Assembly (NCBI RefSeq): GCF_011075055.1
Contig: NW_025401147.1
Coordinates: 62,001 to 126,000 of the forward strand
Reading direction: 5' to 3'
Origin: Mangifera indica
Lineage: Eukaryota > Streptophyta > Magnoliopsida > Sapindales > Anacardiaceae
Length of the DNA: 64,000 nucleotides
Of the stretch, positions 56,513 through 64,000 are shown in pieces. The stretch's first letter is position 1. Each line of letters opens with the position of its first letter. A program made the position numbers and the translations under genes. The notes beneath the pieces are model-generated. The model searched no databases. It was given only the letters and a program-made list of their open reading frames with translations, and had not been told where the DNA came from.

Positions 56513-58442
56513 TCTTGTTGGTTGCTGGCGAAGTCAAAAAAAGACGTCGCCATCTCCTGGTTCTTTCTAAGTCGGCTTCCAACGTGAAATTAAACAAGTA
56601 TTAGGTGGAATGAAAAGGACAACGGAAGCTAACACAAACAGTAGGTTCATATTCTTTTTCCTCTGTTTTAACTATCATTTCTTTTGGTCCACTTATCTTG
56701 TCGCTACTCAGGTGGCCAATTATCTCATTAGCCTGCCAGCTTTGACCACTATCTTGTACAGTGGTAACCCAAATCCTCTTATATGTTATACGAATTCAAG
56801 AAACGCGGATTCAAAATATGAATTTTTAAGGAGACCTGTGGCAATAATGGAGGGAATAGGCCGATAAGTTCCAATAGCAGTGTTATAAGAAATGATTTTG
56901 GCTCAAGTTTTGTTGCCACTATTATGGAACTTGAATCCATCAATTTCATAGACAGATATAGGATAAATTGATGGTGAATACAGGAGACAGTCAGTCAAAT
57001 GTTTTCCATTTGTCCGTTAAGGTTGCTTCCCCATATGTGCGGGGTTTATGGATAATCAGGAAACATATTGGGGGTTTTAGAGAAATCCCTTCAAAGTTTT
57101 CCAAACAATGGGGGTTAAGCCAAAAAAGCTTTGTCTCTTTCTCTCTGATGCTTATTGAAGCCAGTGATTACTCCATTTTCGGCTCTCTCAATCTCGATCA
57201 TTCCGAGGGGGCTGTGATGGTTGATTGTGAAACTAACTCAAATGATCAAACGGTTGAAAATATTTGCTCATCATGGCATGGCGGCTTCTGGGTATGCTTG
57301 AAATGTGGTTTTTTGTTGCTGCCATGGTGGTAAAGTTTCAACCTTTGTCTGATAAAAGGCGAATCTGAGCCTCCTTTGTGGTTTAATTATATTTTTTTTT
57401 TCTGGCGTCTAAATCAAATAATTCCCCTCTGGACTGACGTTTCTGAGATTGACTCAAAGTCTTTCTCTTTCTCTCTCTTCTTCGGAACTTCAATGTAATG
57501 AGGCTGTGATGAAGGTTTCGGGCTTTGAGTATGACTCGTTGAGACCCGTTTCTTGGCGAGGCAAACCGGATACAGCTCCATGTTGCAGCCATTAAACTTC
57601 TCAAGGTTTCACTTTCAAAGCTGAATCTGAGCCTTACATATCTACTCTCCCTGGCTTATTTTGGTTTATTTTGGTTTTATGTGTTTCACTGGTTTGTAAA
57701 TTGAAATTCGAGCATGTTGGTGCCAAAAAGGGACGAAATTTCTCAATTTTCTTAGTCAATATCCAATCTTTCAAAACTTGAGCAGATTCAAGAGGGTTTT
57801 CTTTGTATTCATCACTAGTTGAGCAACAATGGCATTTTGGTTTAAGCCGAGGCACTTGCCTATGTTAAATGTGTTTGCTGGACATTTCCTAGTTAATCAA
57901 CATGTAGATTCAGTCAAAAGATATGAATTTGGATACTTTTTGACTTCTAGGATCCTTGAAGCTTCACAACTAGAGCTTAGATTGAATCTATAGCTAAGTT
58001 CCAATGAGTGAATTTCATGTTAGGATTTTAATTTGGTAATTGGGCTCTAGATTAATTTGTTTATTCATTTGATAATATTATTTATCTCAGTAGCAATCGG
58101 CAACATTTCAATGGGACAATCCTTGGGAGGTTGCATACAAATCAAACTTTGAATGCCAACATTTCTACAGCAGAACTTGTGCACACAGTCAATATGTTCT
58201 AAATATTTTCCTGGATAGAATGCAAGTTAAATGAAATAGCTAGCTGCTAATCAACTCCAGCCTTCACTTTAATAACAACTAAATGCAACATGTTGCTTAT
58301 TCTAAACAAAAGAAAAGAAAAAAACCATACATTGAGAACAACTCAGATTCAAATTTTCATGATCATAGCCCTGACATTCCTTTTGCTTGAATTCTCAGTA
58401 GCATTCAATATCAGTTCTTCATTCTTTGATTTCCTTATCTGG
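56513..58442. other. intergenic DNA between AAA pseudogenes 5 and 6
   Basis: No gene recognised with confidence. An open frame at 56968-57333 (plus, 121 codons) has no recognisable motif. From 57830 to 58440 it matches 60765-61360, the 3' flank of AAA copy 7. Confidence 0.5.
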
Positions 58443-59918
58443 CTAACCATTCTCTTTCACTGAATTAGCTGAATTTTCATGGCCTTTCTTGTTCTCTTCA
58501 GTAAAATCATCACAATTCTGCTTTTCCTCCTCCTTCTCGTTCTCTTCTTTTTCTGCCTTTTGCCGAGCTTCTTCCTCAGCCTTCTTTATAGCTTCCTCCT
58601 TTGCCACCTTAAGAGCTTCTATCAAATTCTTCAAACATGTCTCTGCGTCATCCTCATCAGACTTTGGCATCAAATTCTCGGCAACATCAGCTGGAGTCAT
58701 ATTGGTTTCTGCCAATTGATTGCCACCTTCTGCAAATAACTCACGTGAATCAATATCTAAATAATTCTTGGCTAGCACCATGAAAGCCCCAAAGCCACAA
58801 TAGTACATTTCTATGTGCTTGTCCATTCTTCCTCTCCTGATAAGTGCTGGATCAAGCTTGTCCACATAATTTGTTGTGAACACAATGATTCTTTCTCCCC
58901 CACAAGCTGACCAAAGGCCATCAATGAATTCAGAAGCCCAGATAGAGTGACCTTGCTTGCTTTGTTTTCACCTTCTTCTTTCATCTTCTCTTCAATGGGA
59001 TTTTTCTCTTCTTCCTCATCTTTCTTCTTTTCCTTCTCCCGCTGACTGGTTAGATCAAGCGAGCAATCAATGTCCTTTATAACATGATCGAGTTGTTTGT
59101 TGTCTCAATCAAAAGACTCCTCAACTGTAGGTTGTCCTTGACTGTGGTAAGTTCAAGATCATACACATCATAGTTCAAAAAATTCGCCATTGCAGCAATC
59201 ATGGTCAATTTACCAGTTCCTGGAGGGCCATAAAGGAGATACCCTCTCTTCCAAGCCTTCCCAATCTTCTTGTAGTACTCTTTTCCTCTGTGAACTTCAT
59301 GAGGTCTTTCTTGATATCTTCCCTGTTTTTTGTCTCCGTTGCTAAAGTATCAAATGTGGCAGGATGCTCAAAATGTACATGGCTCCACTTTCTTTGTTTC
59401 CAGCCATACCAACGCTTGCTAGGATCTATACTGAATAGCTTGCGCTGCCGGTCCTTCACAGCAATGGCTTTACCTCCATCAAGCACATGCTTAACATAAG
59501 ATCCTGTGATGATTTCTCTGTGACTTCTGTGGAATGTGAGCTTGTAAAACCTCATCTCATCAACCAATACCCACCAAACCTTGACCCCATCAAACTCATC
59601 TATCACCTCCTCTTTATCCCCCATGCTAAGAACTAAAGATTGGCCGTCTTTCCCAACATCAGCCTTGAACCGAATAGCGTGCAACGAGGTTTTGGTACTG
59701 AGATAATTCGGAATGGCAGAGAAGGCTTCACTACGCTTCATACGATTACTGGAGAATTCATCAAACCGAATTTCTATGTAAGGATGAAAGAACCGAACCA
59801 ACTCGTAACCATAGTTTTCAACATAGCGCCAAAGTTGATAAGGGAAGAATTGCTTGAAAATTGCTAGTGCAAACATAACTGGGCCTAGAGTGGCCCATAA
59901 CTCTCCCATACTCACCAT
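58443..59918 (-). pseudogene. AAA-ATPase pseudogene 6, multiple frameshifts and catalytic changes
   Basis: Start taken at the ATG at 59918, which aligns with the MVSMGELW start. Lesions visible against paralogs: about 17 residues missing before the RFYKL segment; a one-base loss near 59285 just before the P-loop; Walker A Ser changed to Leu (GTGKLT); a one-base loss near 59085 with the Walker B Glu changed to Lys; and a one-base loss near 58926. The C-terminal frame is open from 58883 to 58443, with sensor 1 and arginine pair present. With both ATP-site changes and three frameshifts it is clearly dead. Closest paralog in the window is AAA copy 7. Confidence 0.92.
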
Positions 59919-61357
59919 TTTGCTCAACTCTCTTTTTATTTCTAGTATAATTATTTTCTCCTTCAGACTCCCAAGATGGAAAGGATTATATGGAGTCCTG
60001 TGACTTGCGGATCAAGTCATAAGCCACCCACCATTGGCCCTTCTAAGCTTCCATTGTGGAAACACCTTAAATGATTGGGTCACTTCTTGTTAAATAAAAT
60101 ATATATTTTATATCTCATTCGATTTGACTATGATTCGATTTGATTCAATACAATTCTAATTCAGTATGATTCTGATTTAATTTGATTCTAATTCGATATA
60201 AATTTGATTTGTTATATATTAATTTTACCATTTTTAAGAATTAGAGTCTATTTTAGATTTTATTATAACAATATATATGGTATGATATTTCTTTAGTAAT
60301 ATTAATTGAGTTGCCAACTAAGTTCACAATCCTACACTTCCAAGGTCCTGGTTTTTTATTTGCATTTATGTCTTATTTGTAACTTGCCTCATTTATCTTT
60401 CCAACAAGTTAACTAGAGTCAACAGGTTCAGTCTATCATTATGTGGACAATACTAGAGAAAGAGCGCATGGAAACTTCGAAGAGAAATTTCCAATAGCAT
60501 CATTTCCTCACAACGTAGACAAATTAAAAACATGCCAAGCTTTCTCTTTTGACTCTAGTATTTCCACAAAGAATACACAGGCTTGACCGGACACCAAATT
60601 GTGCCTACTTTGGCGGTTTCTAATATGTTGATGCTTGGAAACCCGAAGTAAAACAATCAATAAAATATACTGATACTCAATCTAGGAATACAAGTATTTA
60701 TGTAAAAAATTTAATACGAGAAAACCCACTGGCAAACAATAACATTAATGTGAAATACAATCTTGAAGGACAATGGCATTTTGGTTTAAGCCAAAGGCCG
60801 AAGGCACTTGCCTATGTTGAATGGGTTTGCTGGACATTTACTAGTGAATCAAAATGTAGATTCAGTTTAAGATATAAATATGAATACGTTTTTACTTACA
60901 GGAGAGTTAAAAGTTCCTTGCAAATTTACTTTTTAGCTGAATCCTTGAAGTTTCATGACTAAGGGTGGATCCTTTTGAGCCCAAAATGATTTCATGGTTC
61001 GGCTTAAATGAGTTGATTTTAAATTGAAGTTCCAGTTTGTAGCTCAGCTCGAAGAGCTATTGTCCCAATATCCTTGGGGCGGTTGCTAACAAATCAAACT
61101 TTGAATGCCAACATTCCTACAACAGAACTTTGTGCACTATATTCCTGAATAGATTTCAAGTTAAATGAAATGGCTAACTGCCAATCTGCTCCAGCCTGCA
61201 CTTCTAATAATAACTGCAATGCAACAGTTTCTTATTCTACAACAAAAAAAATACAAAAAGAGCTACTCAGCTTCAAATTTTCATGATCATAGCATTATCT
61301 TCATCATCCCTGACATTCCTGTTGCTTGAATTCTCGGTAGCATTCAAGATCAGCTCT
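59919..61357. other. intergenic DNA between AAA copies 6 and 7
   Basis: 60070-60340 is an AT-rich stretch built of degenerate ATTCGATTTGATT-like words, absent from the matching DNA upstream of copy 7. 60480-60770 matches 63360-63640 (the region before the thaumatin-like gene), but the thaumatin-like gene is missing here. 60765-61360 matches 57830-58440. No gene recognised. Confidence 0.55.
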
Positions 61358-63065
61358 TCATTGTTTAACTTCCTTATCTGGGGAACCATTCTTTTTCACT
61401 GAATTAGCTGAACTTTCATTGCCTTTCTTGTTCTCTTCAGTAAAATCAGCACACTTCTTCTTGCCCTCCTCCTCCTCTTCTTTCTCTGCCTTTAGTCGAG
61501 CTTCTTCCTCAGCCTTCTTTATAGCTTCCTCCTTGGCCACCTTGAGGGCTTCAATCAAATTCTTCAAACATGTCTCTGTGTCATCGTCATCAGACTTTGG
61601 CATCAAGTTCTCGGCAACATCAGCTGGAGTCATATTGGTTTCTGCCAACTGACTGCCAACTTCTGCAAATAACTCATGTGAGACAATATCTAAATAATTC
61701 TTGGCTAACACTTTAAATGCCTCAAAGCCACAATAAGACATTTCTATGTGCTTGTCCATTCTGCCTCTCCTGATAAGTGCTGGATCAAGCTTGTCTAAAT
61801 AATTTGTAGTGAACACAATAAGTCTTTCTCCCCCACAAGCTGACCAAAGGCCATCAATGAAATTCAGAAGCCCAGATAAAGTGACCTTGCTTGCTTTGTT
61901 TTCACCTTCTTCTTTCATCTTCTTTTCAACGGGATTTTTCTCTTCTTTATCCTCATCTTTCTCCTTTTTCTTCTCCCACTGACCAGTTAGATCAAGCAAG
62001 CAATCAATGTCCTCTATAACAATGATCGACTTATTTGTTGTCTCAATCAAAAGACTCCTCAACTGTGAGTTGTCCTTGACTGTGGTAAGTTCAAGATCAT
62101 ACACATCATAGTTCAAAAAATTTGCCATTGCAGCAATCATGGTTGATTTACCAGTTCCTGGAGGGCCATAAAGAAGATACCCTCGCTTCCAAGCTTTCCC
62201 AATCTTCTTATAGTACTCTTTCCCCTCTCTGAACTGTGGTAAGTTCAAGATCATACAGATCATAGTTCAAAAAATTTGCCATTGCAGCAATCATGGTTGA
62301 TTTACCAGTTCCTGGAGGGCCATAAAGAAGATACCCTCGCTTCCAAGCTTTCCCAATCTTCTTATAGTACTCTTTCCCCTCTCTGAACTTCAAAAGGTCT
62401 TTCTTGATTTCTTCCTTCTTTGTTGTCTCCATTGCTAACGTATCAAGTGTGGCAGGATGCTCAAATTGTACATGGCTCCACTTTCTTTGTCTCCAGCCAT
62501 GCCAACTCTCGCTAGAATTGTTGCTGAATAGCTTGCGCTGCCGGTCCTTCACAGCAATGGCCTTTCCTTCATCAAGCACATGCTTAACATAAGCTGTGAT
62601 GATTTCTCTGTGACTCTCATGGAATGTGAGCTTGTAAAACCTCTTCTCATCCGCAGCTGGATAGAAAGAAAATTGTTGTGTTCTGGGGGCGGTCTTAACC
62701 AAGACCCACCAAACCTTGACCCCTTCAAACTCATCTGTCACCTCCTCTTTATCCTCCATGCTAAGAATTAGAGATTGGCTGTCTTTCACAAAATCAGCCT
62801 TGAACCGAGTAGCAAGCAACGAGGCTTTGGTACTGAGATAATTCTGAATGGCAGAGAAGGCTTCACTACGCTTCATGCGGTCACCGGAGAATTCATCAAA
62901 CCGAATCTCAATATAAGGATAAAAGAATCGAACCAACTTGAAACTATATTTTTCAACATAGCCCCAAAGTTGATGAGGGAAGTGTTGCCTGAAAATAGCT
63001 GATGCAAACATAACACTTGCTATAACAGAGCCTAGAGTGGCCCATAACTCTCCCATAGTCAACAT
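61358..63065 (-). pseudogene. AAA-ATPase copy 7, frame broken by a 154-bp tandem duplication
   Basis: From the ATG at 63065 the frame is open through the N-terminal segment, AAA_assoc region and Walker A to 62208. Positions 62080-62233 and 62234-62387 are a direct repeat of 154 bp with one mismatch, covering FREGKEYY to LELTTV and so including Walker A twice. Because 154 is not a multiple of three, the second P-loop copy is in another frame, which then runs open through Walker B, sensor 1, the arginine pair and the tail to 61358. Apart from this one event the coding sequence looks undamaged. The near-identity of the repeats says the event is very recent, or an assembly artefact. Confidence 0.9.
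62080..62387. repeat. 154-bp tandem duplication within AAA copy 7
   Basis: Two adjacent 154-bp units (62080-62233 and 62234-62387) differ at one base (ACACATCAT versus ACAGATCAT). Confidence 0.95.
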
Positions 63066-63750
63066 TTTGCTCTGTTTCTTTTTCTTTCTAATATAATTTT
63101 TTCTCTTCTTTAGACTCTCAAGATGGAAAGGCTTATATAGAGTCCTGTGAATTGCTGATCAAGTCATTAAGCCACCCACCATTGGCCCTCATGAGCTTCT
63201 GAGGGGCCTGCATTGTGGAAATACCTAATCTTCGGACGTCTGAGTCAGTTCCAGGTTCATCGTCCTTTATATGTATTTGTGTCTTATGTGAGACTTGTCT
63301 CATTCATCCTGCAACAAGTTAACTGGAGTCTATATATTGGAAATTTCAAAGCCAAGTTTCCAATAGTATTATTTTCTAACAACGTGAAAGAAATTAAAAA
63401 CATGTGCAGCTTTCTCTTTTGACTCCATTATTTCCACAAATAATAGACAGCTTTGAATGGACTAAATTTTGCGAAATCCGGGGTTTCTAATACGTTGATG
63501 TCAGGAAACCCAAAGTAAAAAGACAAAAATACACAAACACTCAATACAGGAACACAAATGTTTACATGAAAAATTTAATACAAGAAAAACCACCGGCCAA
63601 CGTTAACATTGATGTGAAATACAATCTTGAATCTAAATGAACCAACTAATACATTTTTTCATGTAAGTTTTAAGCATCAAACATCACCAAACAATTGGAA
63701 CTCAATTCAGAAAACGACCATAATTGAACAAATGATACATAAAAAGTGAT
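63066..63750. other. upstream DNA of AAA copy 7 and 3' flank of the thaumatin-like gene
   Basis: Matches 23424-24109 with few differences. No separate gene. Confidence 0.6.
63133..63140 (-). promoter_or_regulatory. TATA box of AAA copy 7
   Basis: CTATATAA on the minus strand, 68 bases upstream of the ATG. The paralog at 23480-23500 has a TATA-like ATATAATC instead. Confidence 0.5.
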
Positions 63751-64000
63751 CTATATCGAAGATATATTGGCATCAATTTTGCCCCAACTAGAAGGGCAAA
63801 ATGTTACCACATATTCTTTGGAAGCACAATTTATCAATGGTGGTGGCATGTCAAATGCATAACTATAATAAGCAGGACAAGCATCCTTGAAAATCTTCGA
63901 GTATAAGTTAGGCTTGCACTTTTCTGGGGTTCCATATTCATTCCTGCAACAAAATGAGTCAAGATTGAATGCCAAACAAGCACTTTTGCAAGCCACCACT
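63751..64000 (-). CDS. thaumatin-like protein, C-terminal part, runs off the window
   Basis: Second copy of the thaumatin-like C-terminal region, open to the window edge, with the same cysteines and the same extended tail after TFC as 24110-24393. Thaumatin-like (PR-5) proteins are secreted, disulfide-rich defence proteins. Whether this copy is intact cannot be judged, since most of the gene lies to the right. It has no copia insertion within the visible part, which stops shortly before the site hit in the other copy. Confidence 0.8.
   Translation of the reverse strand, partial: VVACKSACLAFNLDSFCCRNEYGTPEKCKPNLYSKIFKDACPAYYSYAFDMPPPLINCASKEYVVTFCPSSWGKIDANISSI

Noticed and set aside
56968..57333. 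121-codon plus-strand open frame between AAA pseudogenes 5 and 6
   Set aside because: No recognisable domain, no paralog in the other units and no clear promoter; not supported as a gene.
62208..62263. Possibility that the second P-loop copy in AAA copy 7 is removed as an intron
   Set aside because: The repeat carries no suitable donor at the position needed to excise one unit; the family member genes here are single-exon, and 154 bp with one mismatch fits simple tandem duplication.

Overview
This is plant nuclear DNA, almost certainly from a eudicot. It is AT-rich and intron-poor here, and dense in LTR retrotransposons primed by initiator-Met tRNA. The host genes belong to two plant families: BCS1-like AAA-ATPases (AAA_assoc plus AAA core) and a thaumatin-like (PR-5) protein. 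There is no sign of bacterial gene organisation.

The core of the window is a tandem array of single-exon AAA-ATPase genes, all on the minus strand. Only two copies are intact, at 19417-20964 and 37339-38886 (515 aa each, about 97% identical). The copy at 4695-5503 is cut by a copia element next to its P-loop. The copy at 42079-43512 has lost its P-loop by deletion. The copy at 54922-56452 carries two single-base frameshifts. The copy at 58443-59918 has at least three frameshifts plus catalytic substitutions. The copy at 61358-63065 carries a 154-bp tandem duplication of the P-loop region. Smaller relics lie at 10495-10674, 33967-34131 and 23394-23423. A thaumatin-like pseudogene (24110-29564) is split by a very young copia element, and a second thaumatin-like copy runs off the right edge.

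Layout: 1-4694 copia element 1 (plus). 4695-7455 remnant of AAA gene 1 with upstream DNA, a solo LTR and a 900-bp fold-back transposon. 7471-21024 a duplicated block holding AAA gene 2 and copia element 2. 21025-23393 old upstream DNA. 23394-29564 thaumatin-like pseudogene with copia element 3 (minus). 30360-31247 a second fold-back element. 30861-38944 the second copy of the large block, with AAA gene 3. 38945-42078 solo LTRs. 42079-43512 AAA pseudogene 4. 44002-51364 copia element 4 with a nested tandem array of a miniature LTR element (TRIM). 51365-64000 three more AAA pseudogenes and the second thaumatin-like copy.

The genes do not form a pathway. The window is a birth-and-death locus in which tandem and segmental duplication produce AAA-ATPase copies and mobile elements, point mutation and small rearrangements disable them. 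The most unusual structures are the eight-LTR TRIM array nested inside copia integrase, the near-palindromic fold-back elements (one at a duplication breakpoint), a copia element with non-canonical TA...CA ends, and a copia element with eleven in-frame stops but no frameshift. Identities quoted are estimates by eye; no alignment or database search was run.
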